Positions 9,816 through 19,751 of a DNA stretch of 64,000 nt are shown in pieces. This stretch comes from Pantoea trifolii (lineage in GTDB: Bacteria > Pseudomonadota > Gammaproteobacteria > Enterobacterales > Enterobacteriaceae). A program made the position numbers and the translations under genes. Numbering within the stretch: the stretch's first letter is position 1; every line of letters begins with the position of its first letter. Location: contig NZ_JANIET010000001.1 in assembly GCF_024506435.1 (NCBI RefSeq), positions 2,170,001 to 2,234,000 of the forward strand, read 5' to 3'. Under the pieces are notes generated by a model that was not told where the DNA came from, searched no databases, and worked only from the letters and a program-made list of their open reading frames with translations.

Positions 9816-10814
9816 ATGGCGAATAGTTCAGACAACCTTTTAGGCGAATCGAATAACTTTCTGGAGGTACTGGAACAGGTTTCGCGCCTGGCGCCGCTGG
9901 AAAAACCGGTGCTGGTGATTGGTGAACGCGGGACAGGCAAAGAGCTGATCGCCAGCCGCCTGCATTATCTGTCGAACCGTTGGGAAGGCCCGTTTGTTTC
10001 ACTGAACTGCGCCGCGCTGAATGAAAACCTGCTCGATTCCGAACTGTTCGGCCATGAAGCCGGCGCGTTTACCGGGGCGCAAAAACGCCATCTGGGACGC
10101 TTCGAGCGCGCCGATGGCGGCACGCTATTCCTGGATGAACTCGCCACCGCACCGATGCTGGTGCAGGAGAAATTGCTGCGCGTGATTGAATATGGTCAGC
10201 TGGAACGCGTGGGCGGCAATCAATCTTTGCAGGTCAATGTGCGCCTCGTATGCGCCACCAATGAAGATCTGCCCGCGCTGGCCGCCGCCGGAAAATTCCG
10301 CGCCGACCTGCTCGATCGCCTCGCCTTTGATGTGGTGCAGCTGCCGCCGCTGCGTGAACGCCGCAGCGACATCCTGGTGATGGCCAACCATTTCGCGATT
10401 CAAATGTGCCGCGAGCTAGGCTTGCCGCTGTTCCCTGGCTTCAGCGATCGCGCCCAGTTGGCGCTACTGAATCACAGCTGGCCCGGCAACGTGCGCGAGC
10501 TGAAAAACGTGGTTGAGCGTTCGGTCTATCGCCATCACAGCGCCAACGATGAGCTGGATAACATCATCATCAACCCTTTTGCACCGCGTACGCCGCCCGC
10601 CAACGTTGTCGCTTCACCCGAAACCTCTGCTTTGCCTTCCCTGCCGCTGGATTTACGTCAGTGGCAAAATCAGCAGGAACGCGAGTTGGTAGAAGCGAGT
10701 TTGCAGCAGGCCAAATATAACCAGCGCCGCGCCGCCGAGTTGCTGCGTGTGACGTACCACCAGTTGCGCGCCATGATGAAGAAGCACGGGATTCAGGCGC
10801 GAGACGAGGATTAA
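9816..10814 (+). CDS. pspF: Psp operon transcriptional activator PspF
   Basis: A 332-residue sigma-54 enhancer-binding protein lacking a receiver domain. It has Walker A GERGTGKE (about 36-43), the GAFTGA sigma-54 contact loop (83-88), Walker B GTLFLDE (102-108), and a C-terminal Fis-like helix-turn-helix (NQRRAAELLRVTYHQLR). PspA holds it inactive until membrane stress. It is divergent from pspA and activates that promoter. I chose the ATG at 9816 because the next residues align with the E. coli start; an in-frame GTG at 9801 would add five residues. Neither start has a strong ribosome-binding site. Confidence 0.95.
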   Translation: MANSSDNLLGESNNFLEVLEQVSRLAPLEKPVLVIGERGTGKELIASRLHYLSNRWEGPFVSLNCAALNENLLDSELFGHEAGAFTGAQKRHLGRFERADGGTLFLDELATAPMLVQEKLLRVIEYGQLERVGGNQSLQVNVRLVCATNEDLPALAAAGKFRADLLDRLAFDVVQLPPLRERRSDILVMANHFAIQMCRELGLPLFPGFSDRAQLALLNHSWPGNVRELKNVVERSVYRHHSANDELDNIIINPFAPRTPPANVVASPETSALPSLPLDLRQWQNQQERELVEASLQQAKYNQRRAAELLRVTYHQLRAMMKKHGIQARDED

Positions 10815-10817
10815 CCT

Positions 10818-10845
10818 GGTCGCCATAAATGGCGCCCCTACGTGT
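10818..10845. repeat. Short palindromic repeat, TCGCCAT family
   Basis: GGTCGCCAT-AA-ATGGCGCC followed by CCTACG is a diverged copy of the palindrome seen at 3700-3797 and 17470-17489. It lies directly after the pspF stop codon. Confidence 0.65.
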
Positions 10846-10869
10846 GATTTTTTTAAGAACGCCGCACGG

Positions 10870-11000
10870 TGTTTTTTTCTAACTGTTTCGAGTGGATGCA
10901 AGGCGGCAAGCGAGGACATCCCTGGGAGCATACATAAGTATGTGACCAGGGTGGACGAGCGCAGCCAACGCAGCAGCCGCTCGAAACAGGACGAAAAAAG
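10870..11000. repeat. ERIC-like intergenic palindromic element
   Basis: Nested inverted repeats: CTGTTTCGAG (10883-10892) with CTCGAAACAG (10980-10989), CCCTGG with CCAGGG (10920-10951), and a central CATACATAAGTATG. Segments such as CATAAGTATGTGACCAGGG and GCAGCCAACGCA match the layout of enterobacterial ERIC/IRU elements (about 127 bp). The outer limits are approximate. Confidence 0.75.
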
Positions 11001-11020
11001 GCCCGCGGATTAACGCGGGC
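10994..11020 (-). terminator. Terminator of a short minus-strand transcript
   Basis: On the minus strand GCCCGCG (11020-11014), loop TTAATC, CGCGGGC (11007-11001), then a C and six T. It has no T run in the plus direction, so it serves a transcript coming from the sapA side. The stop codon of the small gene at 11010-11114 lies in its loop. Confidence 0.8.
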
Positions 11021-11114
11021 AACTAATACTGGAAGCAATGTGAGCAATGTCGTGCTCTTCTTCGGTAGAGCCACCGTCGAAGCGCAGAAGAATAATAATC
11101 ATTCTTATTATCAT
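11010..11114 (-). CDS. Small isoleucine-rich ORF, 34 residues, unknown
   Basis: Not recognised. The ORF opens MIIRMIIILLRFDGGSTEEE and continues with an acidic/His-rich stretch to SCPR. The ATG follows AGGGG at a spacing of 7-8 bases. The TAA sits in the loop of an intrinsic terminator, so gene and transcript end together. It is divergent from sapA, and its first codons overlap a Fur-like sequence. The clustered Ile codons next to a terminator recall an attenuation leader peptide, but no biosynthetic gene follows on that strand; only the ERIC-like element and the 3' end of pspF do. Alternatives are a small stress protein, or a small RNA with a fortuitous ORF. Confidence 0.5.
   Translation of the reverse strand: MIIRMIIILLRFDGGSTEEEHDIAHIASSISCPR
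11094..11112 (-). promoter_or_regulatory. Fur-box-like sequence
   Basis: GATAATAAGAATGATTATT on the minus strand matches 15 of 19 positions of the Fur consensus GATAATGATAATCATTATC. It overlaps the first codons of the small Ile-rich ORF, so the resemblance could be a by-product of ATA/ATT codons. Confidence 0.35.
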
Positions 11115-11272
11115 CTGTAAACCCCTAATTGAGAATTTTTCTCATTTCCACACAGAGATTGTGATTACCCCATCGCCATCTTGGCGAAAAACACAGCAGA
11201 AGCGTCGCGAATTTGGGGAGTACGTGACGTTTAAGATACACTCACGCTATTGCCTCAGAATCGTTGAGTTCT

Positions 11273-12895
11273 ATGCCAAAATTATTCCCCTCTCTGCTGC
11301 TTGGTCTCAGCATGATGAGCGCGTCAGCGTGGGCCGCGCCAACGGACAACATCCGCAACAGCGGTTTTGTCTATTGCGTTAACGGCACGGTTAATACCTT
11401 CAACCCACAAATGGTCAGCAGCGGCTTAGTCGTTGATACGCTGGCGGCGCAGCTGTATGACCGGCTGCTGGACGTGGATCCTTATACTTATCGTTTAATC
11501 CCCGACCTCGCTCAGAGCTGGGAGGTGCGGGATAACGGCGCAACCTACCGTTTCCACCTGCGCAAAGATGTCGCCTTCCAGCACACCAACTGGTTTAAAC
11601 CGACGCGTAAAATGAACGCCGACGATGTGGTGTTCAGCTTTGCGCGCATGTTTGATCGCAAGCATCCGTGGCACAACGTCAACGGCGGCAGCTATCCCTA
11701 TTTTGATAGCCTGCAGTTTGCCGATTCCGTGCAGAGCGTGAAAAAGCTCGATATTGATACGGTTGAAATCCGCCTCAACAGCCCGGATGCCTCATTCCTG
11801 TGGCACATCGCGACGCATTACGCGCCGATTCTTTCGCAGGAGTACGCCAATAATCTCAGCGCCAAAGGCCAGCAGGAACAGCTGGATCGCGAACCGGTCG
11901 GCACCGGCCCGTTCCAGCTGAGCGAATACCGCACCGGACAATATCTGCGCCTGGCGCGTAATCCGCAGTACTGGAAAGGCGTGCCGCGTCTGCAGCAGGT
12001 GGTGATTGATTTGGGCGTCGGCGGCACCGGACGTTTGTCCAAACTGCTCACCGGCGAATGCGATGTACTGGCCTATCCCGCCGCCAGCCAGCTGAGCATA
12101 TTGCGCGACGATCCGCGTCTGCGCATGACGCTGCGCCCCGGCATGAACATCGCCTATCTGGCGTTTAACACACGCAAGCCGCCGCTCGATCGCCCGGAAG
12201 TGCGCCACGCGCTGGCGCTGGCGATCAATAACGAACGCCTGATGGAGTCGATCTATTACGGCACCGCCGAAACTGCCGCCTCGATTCTGCCGCGTGCATC
12301 CTGGGCTTATGACAACGATGCGCGCGTCACCGAATACAATCCGGCCAGAGCGCGTGAAGAGTTGAAAGCGCTGGGGCTGGAAGATCTGCATTTACGTTTA
12401 GTGGTGCCCTCTTCCTCGCAGTCGTGGAATCCCAGCCCGCTGAAAACCGCCGAGCTGTTGCAGGCGGATTTGGCGCAGATTGGCGTGCGCGTCACCATCG
12501 CGCCGGTGGAAGGCCGCTTCCAGGAAGCGCAGTTAATGGAGATGAATCACGATCTCACGCTTACCGGCTGGGCAACCGACAGTAACGATCCCGACAGTTT
12601 CTTCCGTCCGCTGTTAAGCTGCGCGGCGATCCGTTCGCAGACCAATTATGCACACTGGTGCTCGCCCGCCTTTGATGAGGCGTTGCAGCACGCGCTGCTG
12701 TCCCAGCAGCTGTCGGCACGCATTGATAGCTACGACAAAGCGCAGCAAATTTTGGCGCAAGAGCTGCCGGTGTTGCCGCTGGCCTCATCGCTGCGTTTGC
12801 AGGCCTATCGGCATGACATCAAAGGTCTGGTGTTGAGCCCGTTTGGTAACGCCTCGTTCGCCGGCGTTTACCGCGATGAGAGCAGCGAGGAATAA
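11273..12895 (+). CDS. sapA: Sap peptide ABC transporter, periplasmic binding protein
   Basis: A 540-residue periplasmic solute-binding protein (SBP family 5, as DppA/OppA). An N-terminal signal peptide ends near AWA-AP about 20 residues in. GTGPFQL and the lobe motifs of peptide-binding proteins are present. In Salmonella and Haemophilus the Sap system is linked to resistance to antimicrobial peptides; in E. coli SapBCDF is linked to putrescine export. I prefer the ATG at 11273 to the TTG three codons upstream. It is first of five genes, sapABCDF, with spacings of a few bases or overlaps. The puu cluster that separates psp from sap in E. coli is absent here. Confidence 0.95.
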   Translation: MPKLFPSLLLGLSMMSASAWAAPTDNIRNSGFVYCVNGTVNTFNPQMVSSGLVVDTLAAQLYDRLLDVDPYTYRLIPDLAQSWEVRDNGATYRFHLRKDVAFQHTNWFKPTRKMNADDVVFSFARMFDRKHPWHNVNGGSYPYFDSLQFADSVQSVKKLDIDTVEIRLNSPDASFLWHIATHYAPILSQEYANNLSAKGQQEQLDREPVGTGPFQLSEYRTGQYLRLARNPQYWKGVPRLQQVVIDLGVGGTGRLSKLLTGECDVLAYPAASQLSILRDDPRLRMTLRPGMNIAYLAFNTRKPPLDRPEVRHALALAINNERLMESIYYGTAETAASILPRASWAYDNDARVTEYNPARAREELKALGLEDLHLRLVVPSSSQSWNPSPLKTAELLQADLAQIGVRVTIAPVEGRFQEAQLMEMNHDLTLTGWATDSNDPDSFFRPLLSCAAIRSQTNYAHWCSPAFDEALQHALLSQQLSARIDSYDKAQQILAQELPVLPLASSLRLQAYRHDIKGLVLSPFGNASFAGVYRDESSEE

Positions 12896-12897
12896 GC

Positions 12898-13863
12898 ATG
12901 ATTATCTATATTCTGCGTCGCGTGGTGCTGCTGCTGATCACCCTGTTTTTGCTGTCGCTGGTGAGCTTCAGCCTGAGCTACTTCACGCCAAACGCCCCGC
13001 TTGAAGGCGCGTCGCTGTTTGATGCGTGGTGGTTCTGGTTTAAGGGCTTGCTGCAGTTTGATTTTGGCGTCTCCAGCACCAACGGCCAGCCGATTGATCT
13101 TCAGCTGCGCGAAGTGTTCCCTGCCACGCTGGAGCTGTGCGTTATGGCATTTATTCTGGCGCTGCTGGTGGGCATCCCGCTGGGAATCTGCGCCGGCGTG
13201 ATGCGCAAAAAATGGCAGGATAAAGCCATCAGCGCGCTGGCGCTGCTCGGCTTCTCAATGCCGGTATTCTGGCTGGCGCTGCTGTTTACGCTGTTCTTCT
13301 CATTAACGCTCGGCTGGTTGCCGGTTTCCGGGCGTTTCGACCTGCTCTATCCGGTGCAAAACATTACCGGCTTTGCGCTGATTGATGCCTGGCTAAGCCC
13401 ATCGCCGTGGCGGCATGAAATGCTGATCAGTGCCTTGACGCACATGATTCTGCCGGTGGTGGTGTTGGCGGTTGCGCCCGCCACCGAGATGATCCGCTTA
13501 CTGCGCAGCAGCACCAGCGATGTGATGGACAAGAACTACGTTAAAGCCGCCGCCACGCGCGGGCTATCACGCTTCACGGTGATCCGTCGCCACGTGTTAC
13601 ATAACGCGCTGCCGCCGGTGATTCCGCGCCTTGGCCTGCAATTTTCCACCATGCTGACGTTGGCGATGATTACCGAAGTGGTATTCAACTGGCCGGGAAT
13701 CGGCCGCTGGCTGATTAATGCCATTCGCCAGCAGGATTACGCGGCGATTTCCGCTGGCGTGATGGTGGTTGGCGGACTGGTGATTCTGGTCAGCGTGTTA
13801 TCCGATATTTTAGGCGCGGCACTTAACCCGCTGAAACATAAGGAATGGTATGCCCTTAGATAA
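12898..13863 (+). CDS. sapB: Sap ABC transporter permease SapB
   Basis: A 321-residue inner-membrane permease of the DppB/OppB type with about six helices. The cytoplasmic coupling (EAA) loop is visible as [28 protein letters not shown]. It starts 2 bp after sapA and overlaps sapC by 14 bp. Confidence 0.95.
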   Translation: MIIYILRRVVLLLITLFLLSLVSFSLSYFTPNAPLEGASLFDAWWFWFKGLLQFDFGVSSTNGQPIDLQLREVFPATLELCVMAFILALLVGIPLGICAGVMRKKWQDKAISALALLGFSMPVFWLALLFTLFFSLTLGWLPVSGRFDLLYPVQNITGFALIDAWLSPSPWRHEMLISALTHMILPVVVLAVAPATEMIRLLRSSTSDVMDKNYVKAAATRGLSRFTVIRRHVLHNALPPVIPRLGLQFSTMLTLAMITEVVFNWPGIGRWLINAIRQQDYAAISAGVMVVGGLVILVSVLSDILGAALNPLKHKEWYALR

Positions 13864-14740
13864 TGTCTACGACGAGAAGCGGCTGCCTAGCACGCTGCGT
13901 CGCAGCTGGCAGCGTTTATATCGTGATACCAGCGGCATGGTCGGTTTGTACGGCTTTGGCCTGCTGCTGTTCCTGTGCCTGTTTGGCGGCCTGCTGGCGC
14001 CGTATGGCATCGATCAGCAATTCCTCGGTTATCAGCTGCTGCCACCGTCGTGGTCGCGCTATGGCGATGTCTCCTTCTTCCTCGGCACCGACGATTTAGG
14101 TCGCGATTTGCTGAGCCGCCTGCTGAGCGGCGTAGCGCCGACAGTGGGCTCAGCGATTCTGGTGACGGTGCTGGCGGCGATTTGCGCGCTGGTGCTTGGC
14201 GTGTTTGCCGGTATCACGCACGGCGTGCGCTCAGCGGTGATGAATCACGTGCTGGATACCTTGCTGTCGATTCCCTCGCTGCTGCTGGCGATTATCGTGG
14301 TGGCGTTTCTCGGCCCGCGCCTCGAACACGCGATGCTGGCGGTGTTTCTCGCACTGATCCCACGTCTGGTGCGCGAGATCTATACTGCGGTGCATGATGA
14401 GATGGAAAAAGAGTATGTGGTGGCGCTGCGTCTCGATGGCGCGCGCAACCTGAATATCTTGTGGAATGCGGTGCTGCCCAACGTGCTGCCGCTGCTGGTG
14501 AGCGAATTTACCCGCTCGCTGTCGATGGCGATTCTCGACATCGCGGCACTCGGTTTTCTCGATCTTGGCGCGCAGCTGCCGTCACCCGAATGGGGGGCGA
14601 TGCTCGGTGACGCGTTGGAGCTGATCTACGTTGCGCCTTGGACGGTGATGCTACCGGGCGTAGCGCTGATGGTCAGCGTGTTGATCGTTAACCTGCTGGG
14701 CGACGGCATTCGTCGCGCAGTAGAAGCGGGAGTTGAATAA
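13850..14740 (+). CDS. sapC: Sap ABC transporter permease SapC
   Basis: A 296-residue inner-membrane permease of the DppC/OppC type. A long first helix (about 25-48) is followed by a periplasmic segment with [17 protein letters not shown], which is characteristic of this family. It pairs with SapB and shares one base with sapD (TAATG). Confidence 0.95.
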   Translation: MPLDNVYDEKRLPSTLRRSWQRLYRDTSGMVGLYGFGLLLFLCLFGGLLAPYGIDQQFLGYQLLPPSWSRYGDVSFFLGTDDLGRDLLSRLLSGVAPTVGSAILVTVLAAICALVLGVFAGITHGVRSAVMNHVLDTLLSIPSLLLAIIVVAFLGPRLEHAMLAVFLALIPRLVREIYTAVHDEMEKEYVVALRLDGARNLNILWNAVLPNVLPLLVSEFTRSLSMAILDIAALGFLDLGAQLPSPEWGAMLGDALELIYVAPWTVMLPGVALMVSVLIVNLLGDGIRRAVEAGVE

Positions 14741-15735
14741 TGCCGCTACTGGATATCCGTAACCTGACCATTGAATTTATGACCGCTGACGGTCCGGTCA
14801 AAGCGGTCGACCGCATCAACCTGACGCTGACCGAAGGCGAAATTCGCGGTTTAGTGGGTGAATCAGGTTCTGGCAAAAGCCTGATCGCTAAAGCGATTTG
14901 CGGCGTCACCAAAGATAACTGGCGCGTCACCGCCGATCGCATGGTGTTTGATGATATCGACCTGCTGCGCTTGTCACCGCGTGAACGCCGTCGGATTGTT
15001 GGTCATAACGTGTCGATGATTTTCCAGGAGCCGCAATCCTGTCTTGATCCGTCGGAAAGTATCGGCCGCCAGTTGATGCAGGCGATTCCGCGCTGGACGC
15101 ATAAAGGTCGCTGGTTTAAACGCCTGTGGTTCTGGCGCAAAGTGCGCGCCATTGAGCTGCTGCACCGCGTCGGTATCAAAGATCATAAAGACATCATGCG
15201 CAGTTTCCCGTACGAACTCACCGACGGCGAATGCCAGAAAGTGATGATCGCCATCGCGCTGGCCAATCAGCCGCGTTTGCTGATTGCCGATGAACCGACC
15301 AATGCGATGGAGCCGACCACGCAGGCGCAGATTTTCCGCCTGCTGAGCCGCCTTAACCAGAATAACAACACCACCATTTTGCTGATCAGCCACGATCTGC
15401 GCACCATGAGCCACTGGGCCGACCGCATCAATGTGATGTACTGCGGCCAGACGGTGGAGAGCGCGCAAAGCGAAGAGTTGATGGAGTCACCGCATCATCC
15501 TTACACTCAGGCGCTGATCCGTGCGATGCCCGATTTCGGTAGCGCGCTGCCGCACAAAAGCCGCCTGAACACGCTGTCAGGCGCGATTCCTTCGCTGGAA
15601 CATCTGCCGATTGGCTGTCGTTTGGGTCCGCGCTGTCCGTATGCGCAACGTAAGTGCATCGAAACGCCGCGCCTGACCGGCACTAAAGCGCATCTGTTTG
15701 CCTGCCACTTCCCGCTGAATATGGAGAGCCAGTAA
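14740..15735 (+). CDS. sapD: Sap ABC transporter ATPase SapD
   Basis: A 331-residue ABC ATPase with Walker A GESGSGKS (40-47) and Walker B LLIADEPT. The signature region reads LTDGECQ instead of LSGGQ, a known peculiarity of SapD. The oligopeptide-transporter C-terminal domain holds a Cys cluster ([15 protein letters not shown]). In E. coli SapD (TrkE) also supports Trk potassium uptake by binding ATP. Confidence 0.95.
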   Translation: MPLLDIRNLTIEFMTADGPVKAVDRINLTLTEGEIRGLVGESGSGKSLIAKAICGVTKDNWRVTADRMVFDDIDLLRLSPRERRRIVGHNVSMIFQEPQSCLDPSESIGRQLMQAIPRWTHKGRWFKRLWFWRKVRAIELLHRVGIKDHKDIMRSFPYELTDGECQKVMIAIALANQPRLLIADEPTNAMEPTTQAQIFRLLSRLNQNNNTTILLISHDLRTMSHWADRINVMYCGQTVESAQSEELMESPHHPYTQALIRAMPDFGSALPHKSRLNTLSGAIPSLEHLPIGCRLGPRCPYAQRKCIETPRLTGTKAHLFACHFPLNMESQ

Positions 15736-15737
15736 AC

Positions 15738-16541
15738 ATGGAAACGCTGCTGGAAGTGCGCAACCTGAGTAAAACCTACCGCTATCGCACCGGCCTGTTC
15801 CGTCGTCAGCACGTTGAGGCGGTGAAAGGCGTCAGTTTTACCCTGCGTGAGAAACAGACGCTGGCGGTGATTGGTGAAAACGGTTCGGGGAAATCGACGC
15901 TGGCGAAAATGCTCAGCGGCATGGTCGAGCCGAGCGAAGGCGAAATGCTGATTGACGATCACCCGCTGGAGTACGGCGATTACGGCTACCGCAGCCAGCG
16001 CATTCGCATGATTTTTCAGGATCCTTCCACCTCGCTCAATCCGCGTCAGCGCATCAGCCAGATTCTCGATTTCCCGCTGCGCCTGAATACCGAGCTGGAT
16101 GATGAGGCGCGCGAAAAACGCATTATTGCCACGCTGCGTCAGGTCGGTTTGCTGCGCGACCACGCCGGTTACTACCCGCATATGCTGGCGCCCGGCCAGA
16201 AGCAGCGTCTGGCGCTGGCGCGTGCGCTGATTCTGCAGCCAAAGGTGATCGTCGCCGATGAAGCCCTCGCCTCGCTGGATATGACCATGCGTTCGCAGCT
16301 GGTGAACCTGATGCTGGAACTGCAGGAGAAACACGGCATCGCCTATATTTATGTCACGCAGCATCTCGGCATGATGAAGCACATCAGCGATCAGGTGCTG
16401 GTGATGCATCAGGGTGAAGTGGTGGAGCGCGGCGGTACCGCCGATGTCCTGGCCTCGCCGCTGCACGATCTCACCAAACGCCTGATCACCAGCCACTTTG
16501 GTGAAGCCTTAACCGCCGAAGCCTGGCGCCGCGAGCGTTAA
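15738..16541 (+). CDS. sapF: Sap ABC transporter ATPase SapF
   Basis: A 267-residue ABC ATPase with Walker A GENGSGKS (46-53), signature LAPGQKQRLALARAL and Walker B VIVADEALASLD. It is the partner of SapD and last gene of the sap operon. A short GC-rich hairpin follows before fabI; no strong T run is seen, so read-through toward fabI is possible. Confidence 0.95.
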   Translation: METLLEVRNLSKTYRYRTGLFRRQHVEAVKGVSFTLREKQTLAVIGENGSGKSTLAKMLSGMVEPSEGEMLIDDHPLEYGDYGYRSQRIRMIFQDPSTSLNPRQRISQILDFPLRLNTELDDEAREKRIIATLRQVGLLRDHAGYYPHMLAPGQKQRLALARALILQPKVIVADEALASLDMTMRSQLVNLMLELQEKHGIAYIYVTQHLGMMKHISDQVLVMHQGEVVERGGTADVLASPLHDLTKRLITSHFGEALTAEAWRRER

Positions 16542-16562
16542 GGCGCGGAAAACGCGGTGCGA

Positions 16563-16592
16563 TTTACCGCATTTATACAGACGTGCTAGACT
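16563..16592 (+). promoter_or_regulatory. Candidate sigma-70 promoter of fabI
   Basis: TTTACC (16563-16568) and TAGACT (16587-16592) are separated by 18 bases, about 75 bases upstream of the fabI start. Both hexamers are imperfect. Confidence 0.4.
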
Positions 16593-16669
16593 TCGCACGA
16601 GATTAACGTCGGTCGCCTGTTTTTCAACCATCGCGACCGCCAACAACAATGACCAAAAGGATTACAGCT

Positions 16670-17458
16670 ATGGGTTTTCTTTCCGGTAAGCGCATTCTGA
16701 TTACTGGCGTTGCCAGTAAACTCTCAATCGCCTACGGTATTGCGCAGGCGATGCACAAACAGGGCGCAGAACTGGCTTTCACCTACCAGAACGACAAACT
16801 GAAAAGTCGTGTGGAAGAGTTTGCTAAAGATCTGGGTTCAGACATTGTTCTGCCATGCGATGTGGCTGAAGACGAGAGCATCACTGCGCTGTTCACCGAA
16901 CTGGCAAAAACCTGGCCGAAATTTGACGGTTTCGTTCACTCCATCGGTTTCGCACCTGGCGATCAGCTGGATGGCGACTACGTGAATGCCGTTACCCGTG
17001 AAGGCTTCAAAATCGCTCACGACATCAGCGCGTACAGCTTTGTGGCGATGGCGAAAGAGTGCCGTGCGATGCTGAACCCGAATTCTGCCCTGCTGACCTT
17101 GTCTTACCTGGGTGCAGAGCGCGCCATCCCGAACTACAACGTGATGGGTCTGGCGAAAGCGTCTCTGGAAGCTAACGTGCGCTACATGGCGAACGCAATG
17201 GGTCCAGAAGGCACGCGTGTTAACGCCGTTTCTGCTGGTCCAATCCGTACGCTGGCTGCATCAGGCATCAAAGATTTCCGTAAGATGCTGGCACACTGCG
17301 AAGCGGTTACCCCGATTCGTCGTACCGTTACCATCGAAGACGTGGGTAACTCAGCGGCATTCCTGTGCTCTGATCTGGCGGGTGGTATCACCGGTGAAGT
17401 GGTACACGTTGATGGCGGCTTCAGCATTGCCGCAATGAACGAGCTGGAACTGAAATAA
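16670..17458 (+). CDS. fabI: Enoyl-[acyl-carrier-protein] reductase (NADH) FabI
   Basis: A 262-residue short-chain dehydrogenase-fold enzyme that catalyses the last step of each fatty-acid elongation cycle, and is the triclosan/isoniazid-class target. Catalytic Y156 and K163 lie in [10 protein letters not shown], and G93 is in SIGFAPGD. The sequence is nearly identical to E. coli FabI from [10 protein letters not shown] onward, which sets the start at 16670 (AAGG upstream); an in-frame ATG seven codons earlier is not used. Codon use looks like that of a highly expressed gene. Confidence 0.98.
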   Translation: MGFLSGKRILITGVASKLSIAYGIAQAMHKQGAELAFTYQNDKLKSRVEEFAKDLGSDIVLPCDVAEDESITALFTELAKTWPKFDGFVHSIGFAPGDQLDGDYVNAVTREGFKIAHDISAYSFVAMAKECRAMLNPNSALLTLSYLGAERAIPNYNVMGLAKASLEANVRYMANAMGPEGTRVNAVSAGPIRTLAASGIKDFRKMLAHCEAVTPIRRTVTIEDVGNSAAFLCSDLAGGITGEVVHVDGGFSIAAMNELELK

Positions 17459-17469
17459 GATTTACCCAG

Positions 17470-17489
17470 GGTCGCCATTCATGGCGACC
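17470..17489. repeat. Perfect short palindrome, TCGCCAT family
   Basis: GGTCGCCATTCATGGCGACC has perfect 9-base arms around TC. It begins 11 bases after the fabI stop codon and matches the repeats at 3700 and 10818. It could act as a transcript-end stabiliser. Confidence 0.8.
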
Positions 17490-17656
17490 TCTTCTGCAAA
17501 AAAATCTCCACTTATACTCGTAAGCTATTAATTATTCCCCATCATTCTTTTGCCGTGGACAGCCGTTCAGCGACGATAAGCTAGCCCTTTGTTGCACGCC
17601 TGCTTTTCAGATTCGCACGTTGTGCAGCAAGTCCGTTTTTAGCGCAAGGAATGACC

Positions 17657-18778
17657 ATGGAACAACGCCGTTCTCCCGGCCATGACCACTGGTTTTATGA
17701 AAGCCAGACTCGCCCGAATAGCACTGCCACTGCGCCGCTGGTGCCCGAAGCCGCCTATATCGACGATCGTTTCTTACTCGGTTTGCAACAGGAAGCGACG
17801 GCGTTACAGCCGCTGCTGTCGCGTTTTCAGCCTGCGTTATTGGCCGCGCGCGATCTCAGCCAGATTCTGTTTCCCGATACGCTTGCTACCAGTTTGACCC
17901 ACACCTTAACGCTGTACGATCGCCTCAGCACCGCGCTGACGGTAGCGCAAGTCGCCGGCGTGCAGCGCCTGTGCAATCACTACTCCGCCCGGCTCAATCC
18001 GTTGCCTGGTCCGGACTCGTCACGCGAAAGTAATAATCGTCTGACGCAAATCACCCAATATGCGCGCCAGCTGGCGATGCAGCCGGAACTGATCACCGCC
18101 CACAGCATCAGCGCGCTGGACGCGGTGGGCTTAACCGAGCCGGATATCGTCACGCTGAATCAGCTGGTGGGATATGTCAGCTATCAGTCACGCGTGGTAG
18201 CCGCGCTGCAGGCAATGATGGGCTTGCCGGTGCGCTGGATTCCGGGCGTTTCACCGCCGCCGGATGCCAGCGCAGATCTGTTTACCCGCAATGACGGTTG
18301 GCAGCACGCGCTAAAACCGGTTGAACTGCGCTACGCCAGCGCCGATCAGCTGGCGGCGGTGACCTTCTGTCAGGGCATTGAGGGATTGGATGATGCCATT
18401 TGGCTGCTGGTGCACGATGCGCAAGCGCTGTATGGCTTCGCCACGCTAAAACAGCGGCTGAGTGAACATTTTGCCGAGGATGAAGCGCTGGCGCAGGCGG
18501 TCAGCGCGCGGGTGCTGGGTTGTCGACGTCAGTTTGATCGTGTTTCTGATGAGTGGCGTGCCGCGCTGGAGCAGGATGTCGAAAGCGCTGGCGCAGCATC
18601 GCCGGTGATTTCACTCAGTGCCCAGCTCACTCGCCTGCCCGACCGCTTCAGCGCTGCGCATTTGCAGCCGTTGCTTAACGCGGGCTGGGGCACGGAACGT
18701 ATCTTCACCTTGTTACAAGCGGTAGCCTTTGCCAACTGGCAGGACCGCGTGCTGATGGCGCTTGGCGAAACCCGTTAA
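17657..18778 (+). CDS. yciW: YciW, AhpD-like (CMD-fold) protein
   Basis: A 373-residue protein similar to E. coli YciW, sharing the opening MEQR...HW(F/Y)...(E)TQ and LVPEAA and lying between fabI and rnb as in E. coli. It appears to be a tandem of two carboxymuconolactone-decarboxylase-like halves (about 70-190 and 220-370). Each ends in a FVSYQxRV / AFANWQDRV-type helix resembling the Avi_7170 and Avi_7169 peroxidase-related families. The redox CxxC pair of AhpD is not seen, so peroxidase activity is doubtful. In E. coli it has been tied to CysB control and cysteine metabolism. AAGGA just upstream favours the ATG at 17657 over that at 17651. It overlaps the convergent LysR gene by 4 bp. Confidence 0.85.
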   Translation: MEQRRSPGHDHWFYESQTRPNSTATAPLVPEAAYIDDRFLLGLQQEATALQPLLSRFQPALLAARDLSQILFPDTLATSLTHTLTLYDRLSTALTVAQVAGVQRLCNHYSARLNPLPGPDSSRESNNRLTQITQYARQLAMQPELITAHSISALDAVGLTEPDIVTLNQLVGYVSYQSRVVAALQAMMGLPVRWIPGVSPPPDASADLFTRNDGWQHALKPVELRYASADQLAAVTFCQGIEGLDDAIWLLVHDAQALYGFATLKQRLSEHFAEDEALAQAVSARVLGCRRQFDRVSDEWRAALEQDVESAGAASPVISLSAQLTRLPDRFSAAHLQPLLNAGWGTERIFTLLQAVAFANWQDRVLMALGETR

Positions 18779-19671
18779 TCGGGCAGATGCCGCCGCGCTT
18801 CATCAAAGAAATGCTGAGCCAGCGGCGATGCTCTGCCCGGCTCGGCAACCACTAACGCCGCCTGCCTGCCCATCGGCGCCATTTCAATCGGCCGCCGCGC
18901 CAGATTCTGCATCAGTTCCGGCAACAGATGCCCGCATGGCGACACCATCACGCCCAAGCCAACCTGCGCACTTTGCAGCAGCTGCATGATCGACGCGCTC
19001 TCAACAATCACGCGCGGTATCAAGCCGGTTTCACGCAGTTGCCCATCAAGATAACGACGAAAATAGCGCGTCGGTTCCGCCAGACACAGTGGCTGGCTGG
19101 CAAGCGTGGTGAGTGAGATGCTCTCTTGCTCCAGCAGCGCCGGGAAATGCGCCGGATTGAACAGCGCCTCGACGCCCGGATCTTTTAACAGCGCAGTCTG
19201 GAAATGCAGCTCGCGCAGCGACGTCAGTTCAAAGAAGCCGATACCGCCATCAACCGTATGGCTGTTGAGCGCTTCCAGCAGCTGATCGGCGCTCATCGCG
19301 GCAACGCGATAGTCGAGCTGCGGATAACGCGCTTCCACTGCTTTCAACAACGCAGGCAGCGCCACGCTGCATTGCGGCATGACGCCAAGCCGCAAGGTGC
19401 CGTTGACGCCATGCTTGAGCGACTCCACTTCCAGCTTCAATCCCTGATATACCGAGACAATTTCCCGCGCCCAGGTCAGCACGCGCTCGCCTTCCGGCGT
19501 AAAACCATCGAAATTGTTACTGCGGTTGATCAGCGACAGCCCTAATTCGCGCTCAAGGTTTTTCAGACGCATCGATAGCGTCGGCTGGCTGACAAAGCTG
19601 ACTTCTGCCGCACGGCCAAAATGGCGTTCGCGCTCAAGATTAGTCAGGTAGATTAATTGTTTGATGTCCAT
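18775..19671 (-). CDS. LysR-family transcriptional regulator
   Basis: A 298-residue LTTR. The N-terminal winged helix-turn-helix (about 1-60; HFGRAAEVSFVSQPTLSMRLKNLERELG) is followed by a two-lobed effector domain. Its target is not evident: it converges with yciW and is separated by 80 bp from the PTS gene, which runs in the same direction, so no divergent partner is present. It is absent from the E. coli block, and the regulon remains unassigned. Confidence 0.9.
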   Translation of the reverse strand: MDIKQLIYLTNLERERHFGRAAEVSFVSQPTLSMRLKNLERELGLSLINRSNNFDGFTPEGERVLTWAREIVSVYQGLKLEVESLKHGVNGTLRLGVMPQCSVALPALLKAVEARYPQLDYRVAAMSADQLLEALNSHTVDGGIGFFELTSLRELHFQTALLKDPGVEALFNPAHFPALLEQESISLTTLASQPLCLAEPTRYFRRYLDGQLRETGLIPRVIVESASIMQLLQSAQVGLGVMVSPCGHLLPELMQNLARRPIEMAPMGRQAALVVAEPGRASPLAQHFFDEARRHLPD

Positions 19672-19751
19672 GGAAAGCAGAATTGGCTGGAAAACGGCAG
19701 TGTATCATGGCGGTTGCCGCTGCGCTGAATCCACGCGCAGCGGCCATTGCG

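Noticed and set aside
15507..16496. Long open reading frame on the minus strand, 329 codons
   Set aside because: It lies antisense to sapD/sapF, whose frames have clear ABC ATPase motifs. Long antisense frames are expected in GC-rich coding DNA, and the translation has no recognisable domain.
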